The translations under genes and the position numbers were made by a program. The notes beneath the pieces are model-generated. The model was not told the origin of the DNA, ran no database searches, and saw only the letters and a list, made by a program, of their open reading frames with translations. Shown here in pieces: positions 1 to 13,395 of a DNA stretch of 64,000 bases. Position 1 is the stretch's first letter. Each line of letters starts with the position of its first letter. Location of the stretch: contig JARWKL010000002.1 in the NCBI GenBank assembly GCA_029961685.1, positions 27,992,908-28,056,907 of the forward strand. Reading direction: 5' to 3'. The DNA comes from Aristolochia californica. Taxonomy: Eukaryota; Streptophyta; Magnoliopsida; Piperales; Aristolochiaceae.

Positions 1-1121
1 AGAGTTCATGTATGGAAAAAAATTTGAAAATTTTTTACCGCACTAAAAATGAACTCCAAGGTTTTGTTATCCAAGTTTTCGAAATTCCACAAGTACAACC
101 CCAAGTAATAAGCTTGCTGGAATTTTCTAGGAAAGGGACTTCTAACTGATCCTAACATGCTTTAAATGTGGTGGATTGGCATGTCAGGAACATGTTGAGG
201 ATGCGAGTGGACCTAGTGATCCAAAAATTTCAAGGAGTAGAAAAAATCAAATTTTCAAGTGGTTGGATATTTACCAGAGCCAAATAACCCACTTTTTGCC
301 TTTCCTTAAAAATCACAGATATTTCTTTGAACTATATCTCTCATCATTTGTGCATTTCCATTTTGGATGTTCAAAATTTTTTTTCAGACCCAAACATGAG
401 TTTTCACTCTCCAATTTTTCTCGTAAACAAAAAAGATATATGGCATAAGAAAATGAATATTTTAGAGTTCATGTATGCAAAAAAAATTTGAAAATTATTT
501 CACGCATTAAAAATGAACTCCAAGGTTTTGTTATAAATGTTTGTGAAATTCCACTAGTAAAACCCCTAAAAATAAGCTTGGTGGAATTTTATAGGAAAGG
601 GACTTCTAACTGATCGTTACATGCTTTAAATGCGGTGGATATGCATGCAAGAAACATGTTGAGGATGCAAGTGGACCTAGTGATCCAAAATTTTCAAGTA
701 GAAAAAATCAAATTCTCAAGTGGTTGGAGATTTTCCAGTGCCAAACAAGTCAGTTTTTGCCTATCCTTAAAAATCACAGATACTTTTTGGAACTATCTCT
801 CTCAGCATTTGTGCATTCCCATTTTGGATGTTCAAAATTTGTGCATTCCCATTTTGGATGTTCAAAATTTTTTTTCAGATCCTAAATTGAGTTTTCACTC
901 TCCCTTTTGTCTCGTAAACGAAAAAGATATAAGGCATAACAAAACGAAATTTTTTGATGTCATATACACTCAAAAATTTGAAAATTATTTCACGCTCTAA
1001 AAATGAAATCCAAGGTTTTGTTATTAATGTTTGTGAAATTCCACTAGTACAACCCCTAATAATAAGCTTGGTGGAATTTTATAGGAAAGGGACTTCTAAC
1101 TGATCGTGACATACTTTAAAT
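1..1121. repeat. Left edge units (starts 168, 632) plus partial unit
   Basis: The window opens inside a unit, at the gagttcatgtatg landmark, and reaches the next unit start at 168. The unit at 632 measures 490 bp because of an internal 30 bp duplication. No gene is present. A frame open through part of each unit reflects the satellite consensus. Confidence 0.9.
811..870. repeat. 30 bp perfect direct duplication inside a unit
   Basis: Bases 811-840 and 841-870 are identical, both starting gtgcattcccattttggatg. Normal units have this segment once. It accounts for the 490 bp length of the unit at 632. The length is a multiple of three, so the frame through this unit stays open. Replication slippage or a short unequal exchange is the likely origin. 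Confidence 0.95.
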
Positions 1122-3894
1122 GTGGTGGAAATGCATGCCAGAAACATGCTGAGGATGCAAGTGGATCTAGTGATCCAAAAATTTCAAGGAGTTGAAAAAA
1201 TCAAATTCTCAAGTGGTTGGATATTTACCAGAGCTAAACAAAATAGTATTTTCCTATCCTTAAAAATCATAGATACTTTTTGGAACTATCTCTCTCAGCA
1301 TTTGTGCATTCCATTTTGGATGTTCAAAATTTTTTTTCAGATCCAAACTTGAGTTTTCACTCTCCCATTTTTCTCGTAAACAAAAAAGATATCAGGCATA
1401 ACAAAATGAAAATTTAAGAGTTCATGTATTCAAAAAAATTTGAAAATTATTTCATGCACTAAAAATGAAATCCTTGGTTTTGCTGTCCAAGTTTGGGAAA
1501 TTCCACTAGTACAACCCCTAATAATAAGCTTGGTGGAATTTTATAGGAAAGGGACCTCTAACTGATCCTAACAAGTTTTGAATGTGGTGGATATGCATGC
1601 CAAGAACATGTTGAGGATGCAAGTGGACCTAGTGGTCCGAAAATTTCAAAGAGTATAAAAAATCAAATTCTGAAGTGGTTCGTTATTTACAAGAGCCAGA
1701 AAAAACACTTTTTGCCTATCCTTAAAAATCACAGATAGTTTTTGGAAATATCTCTCTCAGCATTTGTGCATTTCCATTTTGGATGTTCAAATTTGTACTT
1801 AGATCCAAACATGAGTTTTCACTCTCCCATTTTTCTCGTAAACAAAATAGATATAAGGCATAACAAAATGAAAATTTTAGAGTTCATGTATGCAAAAAAA
1901 TTTAAAATTATTTCACACACTAAAAATGAATTCCATGATTTTGTTATCCAAGTTTGGGAAATTCCACCAGTACAACACCTAGTAATAAGCTTGGTGGAAT
2001 TTTATATTAAAGGGACTTGTAACAGATCCTAACATGCTTTAAATGTGGTGGATATGCATGTCAGGAGCATGTTGAGGATGCAAGTGGACCTAGTGATCCA
2101 AAAATTTCAAGGAGTAGAAAAAATCAAATTCTCAAGTGGTTGGATATTAACCAAAGCCAAAAAACCAACTTTTTGCCTATCCTTAAAATCACGAATACTT
2201 TTTGGAACTATGTCTCTCAGCGTTGGTGCATTTCCATTTTGGATGTTCAAAATTTCTTTTCAAATCCAAACCTGAGTTTTCACTCTTCCATTTTTCTCGT
2301 AAACAAAAAAGATATAAGGTATAACAAAATGAAAATTTTAGATTTCATGTATGAAAAAAAAATTGAAAATTATTTCAGGCACTAAAAAAGAACTCCAAGG
2401 TTTTGTTATCCATGTTTGGGAAATTCCACTAGTACAACCCCTAATATTAAGCTGGGTGAAATTTTATAGGAAAGGGACTTATAACTGATCGTGACATGCT
2501 TTAAATGTGGTGCATATGCATGCCAGAAACATGTTGAGGATGCAAGTGGATCTAGTGATCCAAAAATTTCAAGGAGTTGAAAAAATCAAATTTTCAAGTG
2601 GTTGGATAATTACCAGAGCCAAACAAAACACTTTTTGCCTATCCTTAAAAATCATAGATCTTTTTTGGAACTATCTCTCTCAGCATTTGTGCATTTCCAT
2701 TTTGGATGTTCAAAATTTCTTTTCAAATCCAAAGTTGAGTTTTCACTCTCCCATTTTTCTCGTAAACAAAAAAGATACCAGGCATAACAAAATGAAAATT
2801 TTAGAGTTCATATATGCAAAAAAATTTGAAAATTATTTCACGCACTAAAAATGAACTCCTAGATTTTGCTATCCATGTTTGGGAAATTCCCCTACTACAA
2901 CCCCTAATAATAATCTTGGTGGAATTTTATAGGAAAGGGACCTATAACTGATCCTAACAAACTTTGATTGTGGTGGATATGCATGCCAGGAACATGTTGA
3001 GGATGCAAGTGGACCTAGTGATCCAAAAATTTTCAAGGAGCAGAAAAAATCAAATTCTCAAGTGGTTGGACATTTACCAGAGCCAAAAAAACACTTTTTG
3101 CCTATCCTTAAAAATCACAGATACTTTTTGGAACTATCTCTCTCAGCATTAGTGCATTTCCATTTTGGATATTCAAATTTGTTCTCAGATCCAAAAATGA
3201 GCTTTCACTCTCCCATTTTTCTCGTAAACAAAATTGATATAAGGCAGAACAAAATGAAAATTTTAGAGTTCATGTACTCAAAAAAAATTTAAAATTATTT
3301 CACGCACTAAAAATGAACTCCAAGATTCTGTTATCCAAGTTTGGGAAATTCCACTAGTACAACCCCTAGTAATAAGCTTGGTCAAATTTTATAGGAAAGG
3401 GACTTCTAACTGATCCTAACATGCTTTAAATGTGGTGGATATGCATGTCAGGAACATGTTGAGGATGCAAGTGGACCTAGTGATCCAAAAATTTCAAGGA
3501 GTAGAAAAAATCAAATTCTCAAGTGGTTGGATATTTACCAAAGCCAAACAACCCACTTTTTGCCTATCCTTAAAAATCACAGATACTTTTTAGAACTATC
3601 TCTCTCAGCATTTGTGCATTACCATTTTGGATGTTGAAAATTTGTTTTCAAATCCAAACTTGAGTTTTCACTCTCCCATTTTTCTTGTAAACAAAAAAGA
3701 TATAAGGCATAACAAAATGAAAATTTTAGATTTCATGTATCCAAAAAAATTTGAAAATTATTTCACGCACTAAAAAAGAACGCCAAGGTTTTGTTATCCA
3801 TGTTTGGGAAATTCCACTATTACAACCTTTAATAATAAGCTTGGTGGAATTTTGCAGGAAAGAGACTTCTAACTGATCCAAACATGCTTTGAAT
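1122..3894. repeat. Three-unit higher-order repeat, two copies
   Basis: Units at 1122, 1584 and 2045 correspond in order to units at 2507, 2970 and 3432, with offsets of 1385, 1386 and 1387 bp. Shared private variants support this. The first pair has gatcgtgacat before the start and gttgaaaaaatc inside. The second pair has a missing base giving ttcaaatttgt, plus a changed lysine-like block aaaat/ttgatataagg. The third pair has gcatgtcagg, gatttcatgtat and ctaaaaaagaac. The copies differ at many bases, so this is an older duplication than those further right. Confidence 0.75.
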
Positions 3895-5748
3895 GTGGTG
3901 GATATGCATGCCAGAAACATGTTAAGGATTCAAGTAGACCTAGTGATCCAAAAATTTCTAGGAGTAGAAAAACTATAATTCTCAAATGGTTGGATATGTA
4001 CCTGAGCCAAACAACCCACTTTTTAACTATCCTTAAAAATCACAGATACTTTTAGGAACAATCTCTCTCAGCATTTGTACATTTGCATTTTGGATGTTCA
4101 AAATTTGCTTTCAGATCCAAACTTAAGTTTTCACTCCCCCATTTTTCTCGTAAACTAAAAAGATATAAGCCATAACAAAATGAAAATTTTAGCTTTCAAG
4201 TATGGAAAAAAATTTGAAAATTATTTCACGCACCAAAAATGAACTCCAAGGTTTTATTATCCAAGTTTGGGAAATTCCACAAGTACAACCCCTAATAATA
4301 AGCTTGGTGGAATTTTATAGGAAAAGGACTTCTAACTGATCCTAACGTGCTTTAAATGAGGTGGATATGCATGTCAGGAACATGTTGAGGATGCAAGTGG
4401 AACTAGTGATCCAAAAATTTCAAGGAGTAGAAAAAATCAAATTCTCAAGTGGTTGGATATTTACCAAAGCCAGACAAAACACTTTTTACCTATCCTTAAA
4501 AATTCACAGATACATTTTGGAACTATCTCTCTCAGCATTTGTGCATTTCCATTTTGGATTTTCAAATTTGTTCTCTGATCCAAACATGAGTATTCACTCT
4601 CCCATTTTTCGCGTAAACAAAAAAGATATAAGGCCTAACAAAATGAAAATTTTAGAGTTCAAATATGCAAAAGAATTTGAAAATTATTTCACGCATTAAA
4701 AATGAACTCCAAGGTTTTGTTATCCTTGTTTGGGAAATTCCAGTACTACAACCCCTAATAATAAACTGTGTGGAATTTTATAGGAAAGGGACTTCTTACT
4801 GATCCTAACATGCTTTAATTGTGGTGGATATGCATGCCAGAAACATGTTGAGGATGCAAGTGGACCTAGTGATCCAAAAAATTCAAGGAGTAGAAAAAAT
4901 CTAATACTCAAGTGGTTGGATATTTACTAGAGCCAAACAACCCACTTTTTCCCTATCCTTAAAAATCACAGATACTTTTTTGGAACTATCTCTCTCAGCA
5001 TTTGTGATTTTCCATTTTGGAAGTTCAAAATTTGTTATCAGATCCAAACTTGAGTTCACACTCTCCCATTTTTCTCGTAAACAAAAAAGATATCAGGCAA
5101 AACAAAATGAAAATTTTAGAGTTCATGAATGCAAAAAAAATTGAAAATTATTTCATGCACTAAAAAAAAACTCAGAGGTTTTGTTATCCATGTTTGGGAA
5201 ATTCCACTAGTACATCCCCTAATAATAAGCTTGGTGGAATTTTATAGGAAAGGGACTTATAACTGATCCTAACATTCTTTAATTGTGGTGGATTTGCTAG
5301 CCAGGAAAATGTTGAGGATGCAAGTGGACCTAGTGATCCAAAACTTTCAGGGAGTAGAAAAAAAAAATTCTCAAGTGGTTGGATATTTACCAAAGCGAAA
5401 CAACCCACTTTTTGCCTATCCTTAAAAATCACAGATACTTTTTGGAACTATCTCTCTCAGCATTTGTGCATTTCCGTTTTGGATGTTCAAAATTTGTTTT
5501 CAGATCCAAACTTGAATTTTCACTCTCCCATTTTTCTCGAAAACAAAAAAGATAAAAGGCCTAACAAATTGAAAATTTTAGAGTTCATGTATGCAAAAAA
5601 ATTTTGAAAATTATTTGACGGATTAAAAATGAACTCCAAGGTTTTGTTATCCATGTTTGGGAAATTCGACTAGTACAACCCCGTAATAAAATCCTTGGTG
5701 GAATTTTATAAGAAAGGGACTTCTAACTGGTCCTAACATGCTTTAAAT
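3895..5748. repeat. Ordinary units (starts 3895, 4358, 4821, 5285)
   Basis: Four full units of 463 to 464 bp. The unit at 4358 carries the same ttcaaatttgttctc variant as those at 1584 and 2970, so a weak three-unit rhythm may persist to about 4.7 kb. No other feature is visible. Confidence 0.85.
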
Positions 5749-8526
5749 GTGGTGGATATGCATGCCAGAAACATGTTGAGGATGCAAGTGGACCTAGTGC
5801 TCCAAAAATTTCAAGAAGTAGAAAAAATCAAATTCTCAAGTGGTTGGATATTTACCATAGCCAAACAACCCACTTTTTGCCTATCCTTAAAAATCACAAA
5901 TACTTTTTGGAACTATCTCTCTCAGTATTTGTGCATTTTCATTTTGGATGTTCAAAATTGTTTTTCAGATCCAAACTTGGGTTTTCACTCCCTCATTTTT
6001 CTCGTAAACAAAAAAAATAAAAGGCATAACAAAATGAAAATTTTAGAATTCATGTATGCAAAAAAATTTGAAAATTATTTAACGCACTAAAAATAAACTC
6101 CAAGGTTTTGTTATCCATGTTTGGGAAATTCCACTAGTACAACCCCTAATGATAAGCTTGGTGGAATTTTATAGGAAAGGGACTTCTAACTGATCTTAAC
6201 ATGCTTCAAATGTGGTGGATATGCATGCCAGAAACATGTTAAGGATGCAAGGTGACCTAGTGATCCAAAAATTTCAAGGAGTAGAAAAAATCAAATTCTC
6301 AAGTGGTTGGATATTTACCAAAGCCAAACAACCCACTTTTTGCCTATCCTTCAAAAAAATCAGAGATACTTTTTGAAACTATCTCTCTCAGTATTTGTGC
6401 ATTTCCATTTTGGATGTCCAAAATTTGTTTTCAGATCCAAACTTGAGTTTTTACTCTCCCATTTTTCTCGTAAAAAAAAATGATATATGGCATAACAAAA
6501 TCAAAATTTTAGAGTTCATGTATGCAAAAAATTTTGAAAATTATTTCACGCACTAAAAATGAACTCCAATGTTTTGTTATCCATGTTTGGGAATTGCCAC
6601 TAGTAGCAGCCTTAATAATAAGCTTGGTGGAATTTTATAGGAAAGGGATTTCTAACTGATCGTAACAATCTTTAAATGTGGTGGATATGTATGCCAGAAA
6701 CATGTTGAGGATGCAAGTGGACCTAGTGATCCAAAAATTTCCAGTAGAAAAAATCAAATTCTCAAGTGGTTGGATATTTTCCAGAGCAGAACAACCCACT
6801 TTTTGCCAATCCTTAAAAATCATAGATACTTTTTGGAACTATCCCTCTCAGCATTTGAGCTTTTCCATTTTGGATGTTCAAAATTTGTTTTCAGATCCAA
6901 AGTTGAGTTTTTACTCTCCCAATTTTCTCGTAAAAAAATGATATAAGGCAAAAAAAAATGAAAATTTTAGAGTTCATGTATGCAAAAAAAATTGAAAATT
7001 ATTTCACGCACTAAAAAGAACTCCAAGGTTTTGTTATCCATATTTGGGAAATTCAACTAGTACAACCCCATAATAAAATGCTTGGTGGAATTTTATAAGA
7101 AATGGACTTCTAACTGATCCTAACATGCTTTAAATGTGGTGGATATGCATGCCAGAAACATATTGAGGATGCAAGTGGACCTAGTGATCCAAAAATTTCA
7201 AGGAGTAGAACAAATCAAATTCTCAAGTGGTTGGATATTTACCATAGCCAAATAACCCACTTTTTGCCTATCCCTAAAAATCATAGATACTTTTTGGAAC
7301 TATCTCTCTCAGCATTTGTGCATTTCCATTTCTAATGTTAAAAATTTGTTTTCTGATCTAAACTTGAGTTTTCATTCTCCCATTTTTTCTCGTAAACAAA
7401 AAAGATATAAGGCATAACAAAATGAAAATTTTAGAGTTCGTGTATGCAAAAAAATTTTGAAAATTATTTGACGCACTAAAAATGAACTCGAAGGTTTTGT
7501 TATCCATGTTTGGGAAATTCGACTAGTACAACCCCGTAATAAAATGCTTGGTGCAATTTTATAAGAAAGGGACTTCTAACTGGTCCTAACATGCTTTAAA
7601 TGTGGTGGATATGCATGCCAGAAAAATGTTGAGGATGCAAGTGGACCTAGTGATCCAAAAATTTCCAGTAGAAAAAATCAAATTCTCAAGTGATTGGATA
7701 TTTTCCAGAGCAGAACAACCCACTTTTTGCCAATCCTTAAAAATCATATATACTTTTTGGAACTATCTCTCTCAGCATTAGAGCTTTTCCATTTTGGATG
7801 TTCAAAATTTATTTTCAGATCCAAACTTTAGTTTTTACTCTCCCATTTTTTTCGTAAAAAAAAAGATATAAGGCAAAAAAAAAATGAAAATTTTAAAGTT
7901 CATGTATGCAAAAAAAATTGAAAATTATTTCACGCACTAAAAAGAACTCCAAGGTTTTGTTATCCATGTTTGGGAAATTCGACTAGTACAACCCCGTAAT
8001 AAAATGCTTGGTGGAATTTTATAAGAAAGGGACTTCTAACTGATCCTAACATGCTTTAAATGTGGTGAATATGCATGCCAGAAACATATTGAGGATGCAA
8101 GTGGACCTAGTGATCCAAAAATTTCAAGGAGTAGAACAAATCAAATTCTCAAGTGGTTGGATATTTACCATAGCCAAATAACCCACTTTTTGCCTATCCT
8201 TAAAAATCACAGATACTTTTTGGAACTATCTCTCTCAGCATTTATGCATTTCCATTTCTAATGTTAAAAATTTGTTTTCTGATCTAAACTTGAGTTTTCA
8301 TTCTCCCATTTTTCTCGTAAACAAAAAAGATATAAGGCATAAAAAAATGAAAATTTTAGAGTTCATGTATGCAAAAAAATTTTGAAAATTATTTGACGCA
8401 CTAAAAATGAACTCCAAGGTTTTGTTATCCATGTTTGGGAAATTCGACTAGTACAACCCCGTAATAAAATGCTTGGTGGAATTTTATAAGAAAGGGACTT
8501 CTAACTTGTCCTAACATGCTTTAAAT
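5749..8526. repeat. Six-unit higher-order repeat, copy 1
   Basis: Units start at 5749, 6212, 6678, 7136, 7602 and 8062. The first three are followed 2778 bp later by close relatives at 8527, 8990 and 9456. Diagnostic shared variants are ttcaagaagtag and gtgcattttcattttgg (5749 and 8527), gcaaggtgacctag and tccttcaaaaaaatcag (6212 and 8990), and tttccagtagaaaa with catttgagcttttcc (6678 and 9456). The stretch also holds the doubled two-unit block described separately, so the six-unit length may be four units plus an internal doubling. Confidence 0.85.
6678..8526. repeat. Two-unit block in tandem duplicate
   Basis: Units 6678 and 7136 correspond to 7602 and 8062 at an offset of 924 to 926 bp. 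The first of each pair carries tttccagtagaaaa and ccagagcagaacaaccc. The second of each pair carries ggagtagaacaaatc and catttctaatgtt, which I found nowhere else. An unusual boundary variant, caaccccgtaataaaatg with ataagaaagg, marks the junctions near 5680, 7530, 8000 and 8460. A form with cccataataaaatg marks the one near 7070. Confidence 0.85.
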
Positions 8527-9917
8527 GTGGTGGATATGCATGCCAGAAACATGTTGAGGATGCAAGTGGACCTAGTGCTCCAAAAATTTCAAGAAGTAGA
8601 AAAAATCAAATTCTCAAGTGGTTGGATATTTACCATAGGCAAACAACCCACTTTTTGCCTATCCTTAAAAATCACAAATACTTTTTGGAACTATCTCTCT
8701 CAGTATTTGTGCATTTTCATTTTGGATGTTCAAAATTGTTTTTCAGATCCAAACTTGAGTTTTCACTCCCTCATTTTTCTCGTAAACAAAAAAAATAAAA
8801 GGCATAACAAAATGAAAATTTTAGAATTCATGTATGCAAAAAAATTTGAAAATTATTTCACGCACTAAAAATAAACTCCAAGGTTTTGTTATCCATGTTT
8901 GGGAAATTCCACTAGCACAACCCCTAATGATAAGCTTGGTGGAATTTTATAGGAAAGGGACTTCTAACTGATCTTAACATGCTTCAAATGTGGTGGATAT
9001 GCATGCCAGAAACATGTGAAGGATGCAAGGTGACCTAGTGATCCAAAAATTTCAAGGAGTAGAAAAAATTAAATTCTCAAGTGGTTGGATATTTACCAAA
9101 GCCAAACAACCCACTTTTTGCCTATCCTTCAAAAAAATCAGAGATACTTTTTGGAACTATCTCTCTCAGCATTTGTGCATTTCCATTTTGGATGTCCAAA
9201 ATTTGTTTTCAGATCCAAACTTGAGTTTTTATTCTCCCATTTTTCTCGTAAACAAAAAAGATATATGGCATAACAAAATCAAAATTTTAGAGTTCATGTA
9301 TGCAAAAAATTTTGAAAATTATTTCACGCACTAGAAATGAACTCCAATGTTTTGTTATCCATGTTTGGGAAATGCCACTAGTAGCACCCCTAATAATAAG
9401 CTTGGTGGAATTTTATAGGAAAGGGACTTCTAACTGATCATAACAATCTTTAAATGTGGTGGATATGCATGCCAGAAACATGTTGAGGATGCAAGTGGAC
9501 CTAGTGATCCAAAAATTTCCAGTAGAAAAAATCAAATTCTCAAGTGGTTGGATATTTTCCAGAGCAGAACAACCCACTTTTTGCCAATCCTTAAAAATCA
9601 TAGATACTTTTTGGAACTATCTCTCTCAGCATTTGAGCTTTTCCATTTTGGATGTTCAAAATTTGTTTTCAGATTCAAACTTGAGTTTTTACTCTCCCAT
9701 TTTTCTCGTAAAAAAAAAAAGATATAAGGCAAAAAAAAAATGAAAATTTTAGAGTTCATGTATGCAAAAAAAATTGAAAATTTTTTCACGCACTAAAAAT
9801 GAAGTCCAAGGTTTTGTTATCCATGTTTGGGAAATTCCACTAGTAGCACCCCTAATAATAAGCTTGGTGGAATTTTATACGAAAGGGACTTCTAACTGAT
9901 CGTAACATGCTTTAAAT
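8527..9917. repeat. Six-unit higher-order repeat, partial copy 2
   Basis: Units at 8527, 8990 and 9456 repeat those at 5749, 6212 and 6678 with a constant offset of 2778 bp. The match fades in the unit at 9918, which has a different sequence history. Only three of six units are therefore present in this copy. Confidence 0.85.
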
Positions 9918-10445
9918 GAGGTGGATATGCATGATAGAAACATGTTGTGGATGCAAGTGGACCTAGAGATCCAAAAATTTCGAGTAGAAAAAATCAAATT
10001 CTTAATTTGTTGGATATTTTCCAGAGCCAAACAACCCACTTTTTGCCAAGACTTAAAAATCACAGATACTTTTTTGAACTATCTCTCTCAGTATTTGTGC
10101 ATTTCTATTTTGGCTGTTCAAATTTGTTTTATGATCCAAACTTGAGTTTTCACTCTCAGCATTTGTGCATTTCCATTTTGGATGTTCAAATTTTGTTATC
10201 AGATCCAAACTTGACATTTTACTCTCCCATTTTTCTAGAAAACAAAAAAGATATAAGGCATAAAAAAATGAAAATTTTTGAGTTCATGTATGCTAAAAAA
10301 ATTGAAAATTATTTCCCCCAATAAAAATGAAGTCCAAGGTTTTGTTATCCAAGTTTGGGAATTTCCACTAGTACAACCCCTAATAATAAGCTTGGTGGAA
10401 TTTTATAGGAAAGAGACTTCTAACTGATCCTAACATGTTTTAAAT
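9918..10445. repeat. Enlarged 528 bp unit
   Basis: This unit is about 66 bp longer than usual because of the 68 bp direct duplication at 10089-10224. It also carries rare changes such as ttcttaatttgttgg. The rest of the unit is ordinary. Confidence 0.9.
10089..10224. repeat. 68 bp imperfect direct duplication
   Basis: The segment starting cagtatttgtgcatttc at 10089 recurs at 10157 as cagcatttgtgcatttcc, so a piece from the middle of the unit is present twice. The junction lies at a ctctc match between cactctccc and ctctcagc, consistent with slippage or unequal pairing at short homology. The two halves have diverged at several bases, so the event is not very recent. Confidence 0.88.
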
Positions 10446-11540
10446 GTGGTGGATATGCATGCTAGAAACATGTTGAGGATGCAAGTGGACCTAGTGATCA
10501 GAAAATTTCAAGGAGTATAAAAAATCAAATTCTCAAGTGGTTGGATATTTACCAGAGCAAAACAACCCACTTTTTGCCTATCCTTAAAAATCACAGATAC
10601 TTTTTGGAACTATCTCTCTCAGAATTTGTGCATTTTAATTTTGGATGTTCAAAATTTGTTTTCAAATCCAAACTTGAGTATTCACTCTCCCTTTTTTCTC
10701 ATATATAAAAAAGATATAAGGCATAACAAAATGAAAATTTTTGAGTTCATGTATGCAAAAAAATATGAAAATTATTTCACGCACTAAAAATGAACTCCAA
10801 GGTTTTATTATCCATGTTTGGGAAATTCCACTAGTACTACCCCTAATAATAATCTTGGTGGAATTTTATAGGAAGTGGACTTCAAATGGATCCTAACATG
10901 CTTTAAATGTGGTGGATATGCATGCCAGAAATATGTTGAGGATGCAAGTGGACCTAGTGCTCCAAAAATTTCAAGGAGTAGAAAAAATCAAATTCTCAAG
11001 TGGTTGGATATTTACCATAGCCAAACAACCCAATTTTTGCATATCCTTAAAAATCATAGATACTTTTTGGAACTATCTCTCTTAGTATTTGTGCATTCTC
11101 ATTTTGGATGTTCAAAATTTTTTTTCCGATCCAAACTAGAGGTTTCACTCCCCCATTTTTCTCGTAAACAAAAAAAAAACAAAAGGAATAAAAAAATGAA
11201 AATTTTAGAGTTCATGTATGCAAAAAAATATAAAAATTATTTCACAAACTAAAAATAAACTCCAAGGTTTTGTTATCCAAGTTTGGGAAATTCCACAACC
11301 CCTAATAATAAGCTTGGTGGAATTTTATAGGAAAGGGACTTCTAACTGATCCAAACATGCTTTAAATGTGGTGGATTTGCATGCCAGAAACATGTTGAGG
11401 AGGCTAGTGGACCAAGTGATCCAAAAATTTCTAGGTGTAGAAAAAATCAAATTCTCAAGTTGTTGGATATTTACGAGAGACAAACATCCCACTTTTTGCC
11501 TATCCTTAAAAATCACAGATACTTTTTGGAACTATCTCTC
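10446..11540. repeat. Ordinary units (starts 10446, 10909, 11368)
   Basis: Full units of 459 to 463 bp. The unit at 11368 is slightly short because ccacaacccc lacks the usual ctagta bases. Nothing else is seen. Confidence 0.85.
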
Positions 11541-12466
11541 TTAGCATTTGTGCATTTCCATTTTGGATGTTGAAAATTTGTTTTCAGATCCAAACTTGAG
11601 TTTTCACTCTCCCATTTTTCTCGGAAACAGAAAAGAAATAAGGCATAACAAAATGGAAATTTTAGAGTTCATATATGCAAAAAAGTTTGAAAATTATTTG
11701 ACGCACTAAAAATGAACTCCAAGGTTTTGTTATCCATGTTTGGGAAATTCCAATAGTACAACCCCTAATAATAAGCTTGGTGGAATTTTATAGGAAAAAG
11801 ACTTCTAACTGATCCTAACATGATTTAAATGTGGTGGATATGCATGCCTGAAACATGTTAAGGAAGCAAGTGGACCTAGTGATCCAAAAATTTCGAGTAG
11901 AAAAAATCAAATTCTCAAGTGGTTGGATATTTACCAGAAGCAAACAACCCACTTTTTGCCTATCCTTCAAAAAAATCACAGATACTTTTTGTAACTATCT
12001 ATCTCAACATTTGTGCATTTCCATTTTGGATGTTCAAAATTTTTTTTCAGATCCAAACTTGAGTTTTCACTCTCCCATTTTTCTCGTAAACAAAAAAGTT
12101 ATAAGGAATACATAAATGAAAATTTTAGAGTTCATGTATGCAAAAAAAATAGAAAATTTTTTTATGCACTAAAAATGAACTCCAATGTTTTGTTATGCAA
12201 GTTTGGGAAATTCCACTAGTACAACTCCTAGTAATAAGCTAGGTGGAATTTAATAGGAAAGGGACTTCTAACTGATCCTAACATGCTTTAAATGTGGTGG
12301 ATATGCATGTGAGGAACATGTTGAGGATGCAAGTGGACCTAGTGATACAAAAATTTCAAGGACTAGAAAAAATCAAATTCTCAAGTGGTTGGATATTTAC
12401 CAGAGCCAAATAACCCAGTTTTTGCCTATCCTTAAAAATCACAGATACTTTTTGGAACTATCTCTC
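11541..12466. repeat. Two-unit duplication, copy 1
   Basis: The stretch beginning ttagcatttgtgcatttcc recurs 926 bp downstream. Private markers shared by both copies are ggatgttgaaaatttg, ctcggaaacagaaaag, aaaatggaaattttag, catgcctgaaacatgttaag and a taccagaagc variant. The boundary is set where upstream similarity falls to that of ordinary units. Confidence 0.85.
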
Positions 12467-13395
12467 TTAGCATTTGTGCATTTCCATTTTGGATGTTGAA
12501 AATTTGTTTTCAGATCCAAACTTGAGTTTTCACTCTCCCATTTTTCTCGGAAACAGAAAAGAAATAAGGCATAACAAAATGGAAATTTTAGAGTTCATAT
12601 ATGCAAAAAAGTTTGAAAATTATTTGACGCACTAAAAATGAACTCCAAGGTTTTGTTATCCATGTTTGGGAAATTCCAATAGTACAACCCCTAATAATAA
12701 GCTTGGTGGAATTTTATAGGAAAAGGACTTCTAACTGATCCTAACATGATTTAAATGTGGTGGATATGCATGCCTGAAACATGTTAAGGAAGCAAGTGGA
12801 CCTAGTGATCCAAAAAATTCAAGGAGTAGAAAAAATCAAATTCTCAAGTGGTTGGATATTTACCAGAAGCAAACAACCCACTTTTTGCGTATCCTTCAAA
12901 AAAATCATAGATACTTTTTTTAACTATCTATCTCAACATTTGTGCATTTCCATTTTGGATGTTCAAATTTTTTTTTCAGATCCAAACTTGAGTTTTCACT
13001 CTCCCATTTTTCTCGTAAACAAAAAATTTATAAGGAATAAATAAATGAAAATTTTAGAGTTCATGTATGCAAAAAAAATAGAAAATTATTTCACGCACTA
13101 AAAATGAACTCCAAGGTTTTGTTATCCAAGTTTGGGAAATTCCACTAGTACAACCCCTAGTAATAAGCTAGGTGGAATTTAATAGGAAAGGGACTTCTAA
13201 TTGATCCTAACATGCTTTAAATGTGGTGGATATGCATGTGAGGAACATGTTGAGGCTGCAAGTGGACCTAGTGATACAAAAATTTCAAGGACTAGAAAAA
13301 ATCAAATTCTCAAGTGGTTGGATATTTACCAGAGCCAAATAACCCACTTTTTGCCTATCCTTAAAAATCACAGATATTTCTTGGAACTATCTCTC
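12467..13395. repeat. Two-unit duplication, copy 2
   Basis: Second copy of the preceding block. The offset rises from 926 to 929 bp because the unit at 12757 has the longer ttcaaggagtag form where its partner at 11831 has ttcgagtag. Shared later markers are gcatgtgaggaacatg and gtgatacaaaaatttc. Similarity ends near 13370, where ordinary sequence resumes. Confidence 0.83.
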